Positions 15,947 through 24,593 are shown, counted from the stretch's first letter. The stretch: DNA of 64,000 nucleotides from CAIVVT01 sp963757265 (GCA_963757265.1 CAVWRA010000006.1:1736001-1800000); one strand, 5' to 3'. Translations and numbers: made by a program. The notes: generated by a model from the sequence alone, not told the origin.

Positions 15947-16687
15947 CTATGCCTCTCCTCCGCGCTCGGCTCGAATGATCTCCTCGTCATATCGCGCCAC
16001 GATGCGCTGGCCCGGCTCAACCACCAGAAATTCCTTCGGATCCCACTCCCCGTTGACCAGCATGTGGATGAGCCGCAGGTTGCCTGGCAGCTTGCTGTAC
16101 TCCCACCCGCGCCGCTCGGCCTCGCCCCGCGCCTCCATTTCAAAACGCGCATCCGGCTCCAGGCCCGTCTCGATGTACACCAGCCGCCGGTACGACTGTT
16201 CATACTTATTCAACTCCGTGAACAGGTACGTCCCATTGTCTTCGCCATATTTGTCGATCAATGTCTGCAGGTTCGTGCCCAGTCCGGTGCGCACTTGCGC
16301 CAGAGGCGCCAGTTCCTTGCCTCGTTCGAGCCACCCGGTGGAGCGGAAATAGGTGCCCGGATTCGCGTTGAAGTATTCCTCGTAAGCCCGCCGGCTGCCC
16401 ATCAGCAGCGCGATGCAGTCGTGCGCCCGCGGCGCCACCAGCTTCAGTCGCTCGGCGCGCAGTCCGTGCAGCCCGTTGCCGCACAGCGCGTAGCCCAGCG
16501 CCACGGCGCCGTACTTTACCGGGTCGCTGGCATCGATGCGGAACTGCAGCTCCTTCCGCATGGCGGGCGCGCCGTAGTCGTGCAATCCCTTTTCGAGAAA
16601 CTCCACGTCCACCTGCAGCGGTGAGCGCGCCGCCGCGTCGCAGAACTCCCGGTACAGCACTTCGCACGCGATCACCCGCAGGCGCAT
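15947..16687 (-). CDS. DUF1638-family protein
   Basis: A 246-residue protein starting MRLRVIACEVLYREFC. It shows the DUF1638 features: the VIACEVLYRE start, GYALCGNGLHGL, RAHDCIALLMGSR and a late ETGLEPD. Its function is not established, but members are habitually encoded with corrinoid-dependent methyltransferases, as here. The start at 16687 is preferred over an upstream in-frame ATG because AGGAG precedes it and the upstream extension would run through the MFS gene end. It overlaps the homocysteine methyltransferase remnant by 16 bases. Cys residues in the first strand and CGNG could bind metal. Confidence 0.85.
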   Translation of the reverse strand: MRLRVIACEVLYREFCDAAARSPLQVDVEFLEKGLHDYGAPAMRKELQFRIDASDPVKYGAVALGYALCGNGLHGLRAERLKLVAPRAHDCIALLMGSRRAYEEYFNANPGTYFRSTGWLERGKELAPLAQVRTGLGTNLQTLIDKYGEDNGTYLFTELNKYEQSYRRLVYIETGLEPDARFEMEARGEAERRGWEYSKLPGNLRLIHMLVNGEWDPKEFLVVEPGQRIVARYDEEIIRAERGGEA

Positions 16688-16791
16688 GAATTGAGGCGCT
16701 CCTTCAATGCGGCGATGAACGCCGGACTCGTCCCGCAGCAGCCACCCACGAACCAGGCCCCCGGTTCCAGCCGCGCGCGCAGCTGGCTCAT
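16672..16791 (-). pseudogene. C-terminal remnant of a homocysteine S-methyltransferase
   Basis: A 39-codon ORF reads WFVGGCCGTSPAFIAALKERL, the signature C-terminal zinc loop (GGCCG) and helix of homocysteine/betaine-homocysteine S-methyltransferases. Its ATG overlaps the MFS stop as ATGA and is preceded by GGGAGG, so it would be translated. The TIM-barrel and the first zinc Cys are missing: apparently an in-frame deletion joined a start region to the last 30 codons. In a complete ancestor this enzyme could have been the methyl acceptor step of the cluster. It could also be a functional microprotein, which I consider less likely. Confidence 0.65.
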
Positions 16792-18233
16792 CCGATCCTC
16801 CCGGGCTTGCCGCGATCCATCCAGAAGCGCTCGATTTCCTCCAGCGTCTTGCCACGCGTCTCCGGCACGGCGAACGCCACGAACAGCGCCGTAAACGCGC
16901 ACGCTGCTGCGTAGATCAACTGCACACCGGACTGCCCCAGCAGCCGCGACAACGTCGGGAAGCTCATCGTCAGAGCCGTGCACGCCGTCCACAGGGCCAC
17001 CGTGCCGACCGCCATCGCGCGCCCGCGAATCCTGGTCGGGAAGATCTCCGCCAACAACACCCACACCCCGGGGCCCAGCCCGACCGCGAACGTCCCCGAG
17101 CACAGGAACATCATCACCACCACCGGCACCGCCGGCGGGTGCGGCATGTGGAACAGGATCGCCAGGCCGATCCAGCACAGGCCCATCAATCCCGCGGAGA
17201 CGATCAGCAGCGCCTTGCGCCCGATGCGGTCGATCAGATTCAGCGCCACGATCGTCGAGATGAAGTTCACGCCGCCGATCAGCGCCAGCGCGCCCAGCGC
17301 AGGCGCCCCGGCGGTCTGCGCGTGCCACCCCAGCACGTCGTTCAGCGTGATCGATCCGTAGAACAGCAACGTGTTGACGCCCACCCATTGCTGCATTACG
17401 GCCATGACGAGCGCGATCACCAGCGACCGCCGCATGCGCGGTTCAAACAACTCGGAAAGCGTGCCGCTCTCCAGTTTTATGGTCTCGCGCAGTTCGTCGA
17501 TCGCCGTCGTCGCCTCTTTCGTTCCGGCCGCGCGTTCCAGCACCGCCAGCGCTTCGCCTTCGCGTCCCTTTTCCGTCAGCCAGCGCGGACTCTCCGGCAC
17601 GAACAGCAGCGCAATCAACAGGAACAGGGCCGGGATCGCGGCCACCGCGAACATCCAGCGCCAGCTCTCGCCGCCAAAAAACGACAGTCCCCAATTGGCC
17701 AGATAGGACAGCAGAATGCCCGTCACGATCGCCATCTGGTTCAGGCCCACCAGTTGGCCGCGGATGCGCGCCGGCGAGATCTCGGCGATGTACAGCGGCG
17801 CCAGCAGACTCGCCGCGCCCACCGCGAAGCCGCCCAGCAGCCGCGCCACCACGAAGCCGCCCGGCACGCCCACCACGGATCCTAAAGGCAGCATGTGCGG
17901 GAACGCCGAGCAGATCGCCGAGAAGCCGAACAGCGCCGCCGACAGCAGTAGCGCTTTCTTGCGTCCCCATCCGTCGCTCAACGTTCCGGCGAAGGCGGCG
18001 CCGATGATGCAGCCGGCCAGCAGGCTGCTGGTGGCGATCTCCGTGCCCAGCTCCGACAGTTTCCACAGCGGCCTGAGGTAGACAATCGCTCCGCTGATGA
18101 CCGCGATGTCGAAGCCGAACAACAGCCCCGACGTCGCCGCCACCGCGGAAACGAAGTTGACGAACGCCCGGCTGCCTTCGCGCGACGCGCGACCGCTCAC
18201 CGCGGCCGCCGCGGCCTTCGATGCCTCTGCCAC
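16788..18233 (-). CDS. MFS transporter, sugar porter family
   Basis: A 481-residue transporter with 12 predicted helices and sugar-porter signatures: SDGWGRKKALL after helix 2, PLYIAEISPARIRGQLVGLNQ, PESPRWLTEKGR at the end of the first half, a QQWVGVNTLLFYG helix 7, and PETRGKTLEEIE at the C-terminus. Proteins of this type are sugar:proton symporters or uniporters. It starts at a GTG four bases after the corrinoid-protein gene, firmly inside the methyltransferase cluster, so its substrate is likely the methylated compound processed there or the demethylated product. Confidence 0.93.
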   Translation of the reverse strand: MAEASKAAAAAVSGRASREGSRAFVNFVSAVAATSGLLFGFDIAVISGAIVYLRPLWKLSELGTEIATSSLLAGCIIGAAFAGTLSDGWGRKKALLLSAALFGFSAICSAFPHMLPLGSVVGVPGGFVVARLLGGFAVGAASLLAPLYIAEISPARIRGQLVGLNQMAIVTGILLSYLANWGLSFFGGESWRWMFAVAAIPALFLLIALLFVPESPRWLTEKGREGEALAVLERAAGTKEATTAIDELRETIKLESGTLSELFEPRMRRSLVIALVMAVMQQWVGVNTLLFYGSITLNDVLGWHAQTAGAPALGALALIGGVNFISTIVALNLIDRIGRKALLIVSAGLMGLCWIGLAILFHMPHPPAVPVVVMMFLCSGTFAVGLGPGVWVLLAEIFPTRIRGRAMAVGTVALWTACTALTMSFPTLSRLLGQSGVQLIYAAACAFTALFVAFAVPETRGKTLEEIERFWMDRGKPGRIG

Positions 18234-18237
18234 CGGC

Positions 18238-18879
18238 CTAATTCCCCGTGCCCAGCAGCTTGCGCGTCATGGCCACGGCCGAGTTGGCGTTTTCGCCGTA
18301 TCCATCCGCGCCGATCTCGTTCGCGTATTGCGTGGTCACCGGCGCGCCGCCCACCAGCACCTTTACGTTGTCCCGCACGCCGGCCTGCTTCAGCGCCTCG
18401 ATCGTCGTCTTCATCGACGGCATCGTCACCGTCAGCAACGCCGACAGGCACACCACTTGAGCGCCCTGTTCCTTCACCGCTTCGACGAATTTTTCCGGCG
18501 CCACGTCCGCCCCCAGGTCGAGCACCTCGAAACCGCCGCCCTCCAGCATCGAGGCCACCAGGTTCTTGCCGATGTCGTGCAGGTCGCCCTTCACCGTTCC
18601 CACGGCGACACGCCCCGCCGACTTCGCCCCCGAGGCCACCAGCAGCGGCCGGATCAGCGCCATCGCGGCCTTCATCGCCCGCGCCGCCAGCAGCAGTTCG
18701 GGCACGAAGTATTCCTCCGCCTCGAAGCGCCGCCCGGCCTCGTCCATGGCCGGCACCATCGCGTCCGTCACCAGCTTCAGCGGCGCGACGCCCTCGTCCA
18801 GCGCCTGCTTCGTAATCGCCGCGGAGGTCTTCGCGTCCCCCTCCAACACGGCCGTATAAAGTGTTGCTAAATCTGCCAT
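18238..18879 (-). CDS. Corrinoid (B12-binding) methyltransferase protein
   Basis: A 213-residue protein with the N-terminal four-helix cap (about 1-85) and a Rossmann-like cobalamin-binding domain. The lower axial ligand is His101 in GDLHDIGKN, with SALLTVTMPSM and GGAPVTTQYANEIGADGY forming the rest of the nucleotide-tail pocket. This is the MtaC/MtbC/MtmC-type shuttle that carries the methyl group on cobalt between the two methyltransferases. GGAGAGG precedes the ATG. It sits 19 bases after a UroD-type gene and directly before the MFS transporter. Confidence 0.95.
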   Translation of the reverse strand: MADLATLYTAVLEGDAKTSAAITKQALDEGVAPLKLVTDAMVPAMDEAGRRFEAEEYFVPELLLAARAMKAAMALIRPLLVASGAKSAGRVAVGTVKGDLHDIGKNLVASMLEGGGFEVLDLGADVAPEKFVEAVKEQGAQVVCLSALLTVTMPSMKTTIEALKQAGVRDNVKVLVGGAPVTTQYANEIGADGYGENANSAVAMTRKLLGTGN

Positions 18880-18898
18880 TGTCCTCTCCGTTGGGCGC

Positions 18899-20173
18899 TT
18901 AGCGCCCGTTGAATTCTCTCACGGCGTCCAGCATCGCCACAATGTTCGCGACCGGCGTTCCGGCCTGGATATTGTGGATCGCGTTGAAAACAAAGCCGCC
19001 GTTCTTCGCGAACACTTCGCAGCGCCTCAGCACCTGTTCCCTCACCTCGTCCGAGGTCCCGAACGGCAGCGTCTTCTGCGTGTCCACGCCGCCGCCCCAG
19101 AACGTGATCCGCTCGCCGTAGCGGGCCTTGAGCCCTTGCGGCTCCATCCCCGCCGCCGAGCACTGCACTGGATTCAGGATATCGAAACCGGCCTCGATCA
19201 TCGATTCGATGAATCGATCCACCGCCCCGCAGGAATGTTTGAAACATTTCCAATTCGTGTTGCGATGGATCCATGTGCAAACCTCGCGGTAATACGGCAA
19301 CCACAGATCGCGGAAGGTGGCCGTAGAGCAGAACGCCGAGTTCTGCGTGCCGAAATCCGTCCCGCATATGACCACGACGTCGATCAGATCGCCCGCCGCC
19401 GCGTGGATCTGCTCCAGATTCTTCAGCCCGAGCTCGCATTGCCGGCTGAAAATCGCGTGGACGTACGGCTTGCGGCTGCGCGTGCTCATGTACCACTCGG
19501 CGACGTCGCGGATGCCGCGCGGATCCTTCATCCCAGGCCCCGGCACCTGCGCGATGTCCCCGAAATTTGTAGCCACCGGCCACGCCACCACCGCCCGGCC
19601 ACTCGCTCGCGCCAGGCGCGCATCCGAGGCGAACTCCGCCACCTCGGAGCCGGTGATTGCGCTGAACTCCTCGCAGTTGTCTTCCGGATTCAGCCGGTTT
19701 TCGTCGAAATGCTTCTGCCGGATGATGCTGTCGAAGAACTGCCCGCCCTTCGGCATACGCCCGCTCGGCGCGGCCGTCCGGTCGCCTTGCGGGTAGATCA
19801 GCGTGTCACCCTTCTCGTCCGTGGCCGTCTCGAACCCGCCCGCGATCAGCACCTCCAGGCCGTTGAAGTTCCACTGTTTCCAGTTCTCATTGCGGAAGCC
19901 GAACATGGTGCCCCGCCGGAACAGGCCTTCGGTGTCGATGCCCATCGCCCGCTGCAGGTCGTCCTCGATCAGCCCCAGCATCTGGTACGGCTCGTGTACT
20001 TTCACCAGCCGCTTCTCGAGACCGTAGTACTCGCGAAGCGCGGCCACGCAGCTCACATGGACGCCCGTGACCGCCGTCGCGCCGAAATCCACAGGCACGC
20101 GCGCGGGCTGCCGGTGCGCCAGGGCGTCCAGCACCAATTGTCGGGACAGGCTCGGTGTCGTCAGGGTTGCCAC
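18899..20173 (-). CDS. UroD-family methyltransferase, tandem paralogue 2
   Basis: A 424-residue UroD-superfamily protein, beginning with LSRQLVLDALAHRQPARVPVDFG. The C-terminal half has the FKHSCGAVDRFI motif and NPVQCSAAGME, giving His/Cys ligands for zinc. It closely resembles the protein from 20290 along its full length, so the pair arose by tandem duplication. Position before the corrinoid protein suggests the substrate:corrinoid methyltransferase role. These two are about 90 residues longer than the third UroD-type protein of the cluster, and differ from it in motif detail, which supports a division of labour. The substrate is unknown. Confidence 0.88.
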   Translation of the reverse strand: MATLTTPSLSRQLVLDALAHRQPARVPVDFGATAVTGVHVSCVAALREYYGLEKRLVKVHEPYQMLGLIEDDLQRAMGIDTEGLFRRGTMFGFRNENWKQWNFNGLEVLIAGGFETATDEKGDTLIYPQGDRTAAPSGRMPKGGQFFDSIIRQKHFDENRLNPEDNCEEFSAITGSEVAEFASDARLARASGRAVVAWPVATNFGDIAQVPGPGMKDPRGIRDVAEWYMSTRSRKPYVHAIFSRQCELGLKNLEQIHAAAGDLIDVVVICGTDFGTQNSAFCSTATFRDLWLPYYREVCTWIHRNTNWKCFKHSCGAVDRFIESMIEAGFDILNPVQCSAAGMEPQGLKARYGERITFWGGGVDTQKTLPFGTSDEVREQVLRRCEVFAKNGGFVFNAIHNIQAGTPVANIVAMLDAVREFNGR

Positions 20174-20289
20174 GCCGGACCCTCCTTTTCTCGTGAGAAT
20201 CTGCGTTGATCCTACCGGAATCTTCAGTGTGGAGCAAATCCGAGGCCAACGGCCCGCCGGGTGCTCTCCTCGGTTGTTTCGGATGGCGG

Positions 20290-21564
20290 CTACCGCCCGT
20301 TGAACTCTCGCACCGCATCCAGCATAGCCGCGATGTTCTGCACCGGCGTTCCGGCCTGCACATTGTGCACCGCATTGAAAACGAATCCGCCCCCGGCCGA
20401 GAACACTTCACAGCGCCGCAGCACCTGCTCCCGCACCTCGGCCGGCGTCCCGAAGGGGAGCGTCTCTTGCGTGTCCACGCCGCCGCCCCAGAACGCGATC
20501 CGCCCTCCGAACTCGGCTTTTAGTGACTGCGCTTCCATCCCCGCCGCCGAGCACTGCACCGGATTCAGCACGTCGAAGCCGGCCTCGATGAACGGGTCGA
20601 TGAAACGCCGCACCGATCCGCAGGAATGTTTGAAACATTTCCACTTTGTGTTGCGGTGGATCCATCCGCAGATCTCGCGGTAATGCGGCAGCCACAGCTC
20701 GCGGAAAGTCCGCGCCGAGCAGAAGCTCGAGTTCTGCGTTCCGAAATCGGTACCGCAGACGTAAACGATGTCCACCATGTCCCCCAACGCCGGGCCGAGC
20801 TTCTCCAGGTTCTTCAGCGCCACCTCGCACTGTCGCTGGAACACCGCCTGGATGTACTCCCGGCGGCTGCTCGTACTGACATACCATTCGGCCACGTCGC
20901 GGATGCCGCGCGGATCCCTCAGGCCCGGCCCGGGCACATTGGAGATGTCGCCGAAGGCCATCCCGCCGAACGCCGCCACCACCGCCCGGCCCGTCGCCCG
21001 CGCCCGCTTCGCGTCCTCCGCGATCTCCGCCACTTCCCCGTCCGTGATCTCCGGGAACTCCTCGCAGTTGTCTTCCGGATTCAGGTGATTCTCGTCGAAA
21101 TGGTGCTGTCGGATGATCTCGTCAAAGAACTGGCCGTCCTTCGGCATCCGCCCGCTCGGCGCCGCCGTCCGGTCGCCCTGCGGATAGATCAGCGTGTCGC
21201 CATTCGCGTCCATGCTGGTCTCGAATCCGCCCCCCACCAGCACCTCCAGCCCGTTCAGCCGCCACGGCTTCCAGTTCTCGTTCAGGTACCCGAATTTCGT
21301 CCTGCGCCGGACCACCCCTTCCGTGTCGATGCCCAGCGCCTGTTTGAGATCCTCCTCGATCAGCCCCAGCATCTGGAATGGCTCCAGCAACTTCACCGGA
21401 CGCTTCTCCAGGCCGTAGTACTCCCGCAGCCCGGCCACCACGCTCACGTGCATGCCCGTCACGATCGTGCCCCCGAAATCCACCGGCAGCCGCGCCGGCT
21501 CGTGGTGCCCCAGCGCCTCCAGAACAATTTCCCTTGAACGCGTCGTCGTCTCCTGAGTCCCCAT
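20290..21564 (-). CDS. UroD-family methyltransferase, tandem paralogue 1
   Basis: A 424-residue paralogue of the next gene, with LEALGHHEPARLPVDFGG at the start, CVCGTDFGTQNSSF-like central motif and FKHSCGSVRRFIDPFIEAG with NPVQCSAAGME. The ATG at 21564 is chosen over one 60 bases upstream: it has GAGGGG at proper spacing and gives the same length as the paralogue. It is the first gene of the cluster; 116 bases separate it from paralogue 2. Presumed substrate-specific methyltransferase; the two paralogues may accept different methylated substrates. Confidence 0.87.
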   Translation of the reverse strand: MGTQETTTRSREIVLEALGHHEPARLPVDFGGTIVTGMHVSVVAGLREYYGLEKRPVKLLEPFQMLGLIEEDLKQALGIDTEGVVRRRTKFGYLNENWKPWRLNGLEVLVGGGFETSMDANGDTLIYPQGDRTAAPSGRMPKDGQFFDEIIRQHHFDENHLNPEDNCEEFPEITDGEVAEIAEDAKRARATGRAVVAAFGGMAFGDISNVPGPGLRDPRGIRDVAEWYVSTSSRREYIQAVFQRQCEVALKNLEKLGPALGDMVDIVYVCGTDFGTQNSSFCSARTFRELWLPHYREICGWIHRNTKWKCFKHSCGSVRRFIDPFIEAGFDVLNPVQCSAAGMEAQSLKAEFGGRIAFWGGGVDTQETLPFGTPAEVREQVLRRCEVFSAGGGFVFNAVHNVQAGTPVQNIAAMLDAVREFNGR

Positions 21565-21693
21565 TGCGCACCCCTCTTTCGTGAATTCCACGCTCATCCT
21601 ACCCGATGCGCCCCCACCCGGCAAGACAAGCGGGCAGTACCCTGAACGTGCGTTGCGAAAACCGGATGGCCGTATTATTGACGCGCGCTACAG

Positions 21694-21727
21694 TCATCCG
21701 CCGGTAAGCGGGGGACCGCCAACTCAG
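21694..21727 (+). promoter_or_regulatory. Possible truncated c-di-AMP (ydaO-type) riboswitch 5' part
   Basis: The + strand reads ATCCGCC-GGTAA-GCGGGGGACCGCCAA. The block GCGGGGGACC following a short stem is reminiscent of the 5' part of ydaO/yuaA leaders. The expected 3' half (GGGTGAA... and a conserved CCGTCAGCTAACC-like tail) is not seen; the defence island starts here instead. Weak evidence, offered as a possibility. Confidence 0.2.
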
Positions 21728-23338
21728 AATTGAAGCTCGTCCTGATCGCCCTGCGATTCCCTCGGAGCCTTCCTGAATGCTGACGCGTCCACTAACGGGA
21801 TGTTGGGCTGCTTGCCGTCGAAAAGTTCTTGAATCGTGAGGATTTGGATTTTCGGGTACTTGCCGTACAGCGTCTCATAGTAGCCCGCCTTCACCGCTTC
21901 GGTTCTCATCGGCCCGGTCGAGTCGGCCAAACGTGATAAACACGCCGATCTTGGCCTTCTCGCGGTCAACGACGTGGGCTAGGTCGCGGATCATCGCCAC
22001 GTTAATATTCTCCCCGCCCTTCACTGAGACGATGGCTTTCTCAGTGGTCTTTCCTTCTGGCTTGAAGTAGATCAACCCATCAATGCCCGAATCAGCCCCC
22101 TTCTTCTTGCCGGCGAACGGAACTGCGTTCACAAGCGAGACGGCCCACCATTGGAATTGGTACTTGTCTTGATCCGCCAGCGCTCTCGCCCCATCCAGGT
22201 CCTTCGGCGTGCCATGAATTTCGTATTTGATACCGGAGAAGGCATCCTTCAATCGCTTCTCGATGAGGGAAATTGCAAGATGCGTGATGTCGATGCCGAT
22301 CCATTCGCGCTTCAGTTTTTGCGCCGCATGGATCGCCGTTCCACACCCGCAGAACGGGTCAAGCACCACCTGCCCTTCCGCCGAGATCGCACTGACGATC
22401 CGCTCAAGCAGCGCGAGCGGTTTTTGCGTCGGATATCCCAGACGTTCGGCCGTGAGGGCGTGGATCGGCGGAATGTCCTCCCACGAGTTCGTGCATGGCT
22501 GTCCGGGCATCTCGTCGAGGTAGCGTTTCAGCTGGATTCTTCCCTCCGGATCCTTCGGGAAGTGCAAGCGGCCTTCCCGGTCAAGTTCTTCCATCCGCTC
22601 CCGCGACACGCGCCATCCGTTCGTCGGCGGCTTCCACCCTTTGTACTCGTAGGTGAGGTTCGGACGCGGATGCGGACTACTTAGGTCACTGCGCCGCCAC
22701 CTCCGACCGTCGGGATCGGCGTGCACGTAGAAAATGTCTATATAGGACTGCGCGTAGGGGACGTACTGGACATTGAACTCGTACTGGTGCGTCTTTGTGT
22801 AGAAGAGGATCGTATCAGTCACGTCGCCGAACCTGCGCACCGCGTCGTTGTGGCTGCTGGTTCGCTTCCACGTGATCTCATTCCTAAAGCTCGTTGCTCC
22901 AAAAATCGCGTCGATTAGGATTTTCAGATAGTGGCTTGCCGTCGGGTCACAATGCAGATATAAACTCCCCGTCGGCTTGAGCACCCGCCTCAACTCCAGC
23001 ACGCGGACGCACATCATCGCGAGGTATGCCATCATGTCGTTCTCTTTGAGGAACGACCGCATGGCCCGAAGCATTTCCGCCGCATCGCTGTTTCCGCTCG
23101 TCATCACTCCGTCAAATGCCAGCTCCGCTTCGTCTCCCCAGTGCCACGTATCGTCAAAGGCTTCGATCTGCGCACGCGACTGCTCGCCCGACGTGCTGCG
23201 AAAGAGGACGTTGTAGGTCGCCTGGCTGTTAAATGGCGGATCGAGATAGATGAGGTCCACGCTCTCATCGTCGATAACGTTCCGGAGGACAGTGAGGTTG
23301 TCGCCGTAGTATAGCTTGTTCATCGAACGGCCCAGCAT
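21724..23338 (-). pseudogene. DNA methyltransferase with C-terminal nuclease-like domain, frameshifted
   Basis: The N-terminal ~330 residues are a beta-class DNA N4/N6 methyltransferase: catalytic DPPF (LIYLDPPFNSQATYNV), a target-recognition middle, and the SAM motif VLDPFCGCGTAIHAAQKL with WIGIDI. A C-terminal part (GLIYFKPEGK, AIVSVKGG, RDLAHVVDREKAKIGVFIT) looks like the PD-(D/E)XK/Mrr-type fold often fused to such enzymes. The frame then breaks near 21925-21930: removing one T from a TTT run joins ITLADSTGPMRTE to the remaining 65 codons ending at 21724. Total length is 3n+1, consistent with a single insertion. Without the repair the protein ends after about 487 residues. Could be a real null allele or a sequencing error. 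Confidence 0.82.
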
Positions 23339-23374
23339 ATCACGCCAAAAGCTGTTTCAAATCCCACGCTAGCC

Positions 23375-23767
23375 TCACCGGACCCTGCTTCGATTGCCGA
23401 AGGCCTCTCTGCACAGCCTGAGGATCGAATTCGGAGTGTATGGCGAAGACAAAACTCCGCTCTGAAGAAGCCGAAGCAGCGAAGCGGAACACGGCTCCAG
23501 CTGTTGGACCACACCGGACGCTATGTCGGCCTCAATGAGCGTCGCGTCCAGCAGTCGGGCATCGCCGAAGTAAACGACAGAGTCCTTCACTATGTAGGGG
23601 TGATCGCCCGGCCTGAGGACGACGGTTTGGTCTTTGCCGCCCCTCAGCGATGTGACTGAAACGAACACCCCGCGGTGTGTAGCTTGCGATGGCTCAGTGA
23701 TCAGAATCCATAGATGGGGGAGCGCAATGCCCGGAACGGGCATCAGAACTGTCTCTCCGGCCCGCAT
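23375..23767 (-). CDS. Small protein paired with a Panacea-domain antitoxin (candidate toxin)
   Basis: A 130-residue protein with a strand-rich core: HLWILITEPS, GVFVSVTSLRGGKDQTVVL, GDHPYIVKDSVVYFGDARL. The pattern of strands, with an invariant-looking GDHP and S-V-V-Y segment, recalls the SH3-like barrel of MazF/PemK proteins, but no specific family is claimed. It starts six bases after the Panacea-domain gene on the same strand, the layout of a two-gene toxin-antitoxin operon. It lies 36 bases ahead of the DNA methyltransferase. Confidence 0.65.
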   Translation of the reverse strand: MRAGETVLMPVPGIALPHLWILITEPSQATHRGVFVSVTSLRGGKDQTVVLRPGDHPYIVKDSVVYFGDARLLDATLIEADIASGVVQQLEPCSASLLRLLQSGVLSSPYTPNSILRLCREAFGNRSRVR

Positions 23768-23773
23768 CCGGTC

Positions 23774-24328
23774 CTATGCGGGAGAGTAGCGGGTCTCCGC
23801 TATGGCCAGCGCCTTCAGCTCGGCCATGACCTCGCGGATCTCGTCTTCGGGCTTCTCGCCAGCCCGGAGGATATCGTCGTATTCGAGCGGAATCGAACTA
23901 CCTTCTGGGTCTTTCCACTCCGGAAGGCGGTGACAAAAATCCACAAGCTCCCATTGATTCTTGCCCCCGTGCTCCGCAAACACCCTCTCAATGAGATCCT
24001 CCTCGGCACGCGACAGGTCATCTGAGCCGGGGTCTGAGAGAAGCCGCACCGAATACGCCTTTTGACCTGAGATGTGTTGGCGCCAAAAGCTCACGCTGCC
24101 TGGCTCCGGCTCTTCTCGAATCAGACTCAAGATGCGGCTCACAACGGGGCCGCGCTCCATCGACACATACCGGTCCGTCGTAACCGGTCTTCCCCAGGCG
24201 AGCAGGGCCGACCTGTCGAGCAAATACAGAAGCTTGATCAGCTTCATGTAGTTCATTCGGCCGTGCTGCAAGCGCAGAAAACGAGCAGCGGCCTGCGTAG
24301 CCTTCACTTCATTAAAGGGTAGACGCAT
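23774..24328 (-). CDS. Panacea-domain (DUF4065/SocA-like) antitoxin
   Basis: A 184-residue protein with the Panacea signature MNYMKLIKLLYLLDRSALLAWGRPVT followed by MERGPVVSRILSLI, here split: the KLLYLLDR helix and the RGPVVS turn are the clearest pieces. SocA, the founding member, is an antitoxin and ClpXP adaptor for its toxin; other Panacea proteins neutralise diverse toxins. It is the first gene of a three-gene set with a small partner and a DNA methyltransferase. Base composition is lower in GC than the flanks, consistent with transfer. Confidence 0.85.
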   Translation of the reverse strand: MRLPFNEVKATQAAARFLRLQHGRMNYMKLIKLLYLLDRSALLAWGRPVTTDRYVSMERGPVVSRILSLIREEPEPGSVSFWRQHISGQKAYSVRLLSDPGSDDLSRAEEDLIERVFAEHGGKNQWELVDFCHRLPEWKDPEGSSIPLEYDDILRAGEKPEDEIREVMAELKALAIAETRYSPA

Positions 24329-24593
24329 GCTAACTTTATCTTAGGCTGTCTTGCGGCGGGCGGCAAGTCTTTTATTTTCTTTTGTTTCAAGCGATCAGCC
24401 GCATCCGATTGCAGTCCAGAAATGAGCTCGCCGGGCGTTCACGCCCGACCGCCATTCCCGCTTCCATCGCCGCTTGGCGCGCAGGGTCCTGCGAATCTGG
24501 CAGAAGCTGTAGCAAGCGAAACGCACGCACTACGGCGTTCTTCTACCATGGAATCGGCGGTCCGTTATGGCCGACCGCCCAGGGGAGTCATCC
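24329..24593. other. Divergent intergenic region with two hairpins
   Basis: Holds the promoters of the divergent antitoxin and tdh genes. A stem CTTGC-N8-GCAAG (about 24349-24368) is followed by TCTTTTATTTTC on the plus strand, terminator-like although no plus-strand gene precedes it; it could be a relic from before the defence genes inserted. A second perfect hairpin, CGGGCG-TTCA-CGCCCG, is at 24432-24447. Confidence 0.35.

Noticed and set aside
14639..16624. A 661-codon frame opposite the activator, UroD and DUF1638 genes
   Set aside because: Spans three well-supported genes on the other strand and has low-complexity antisense composition.
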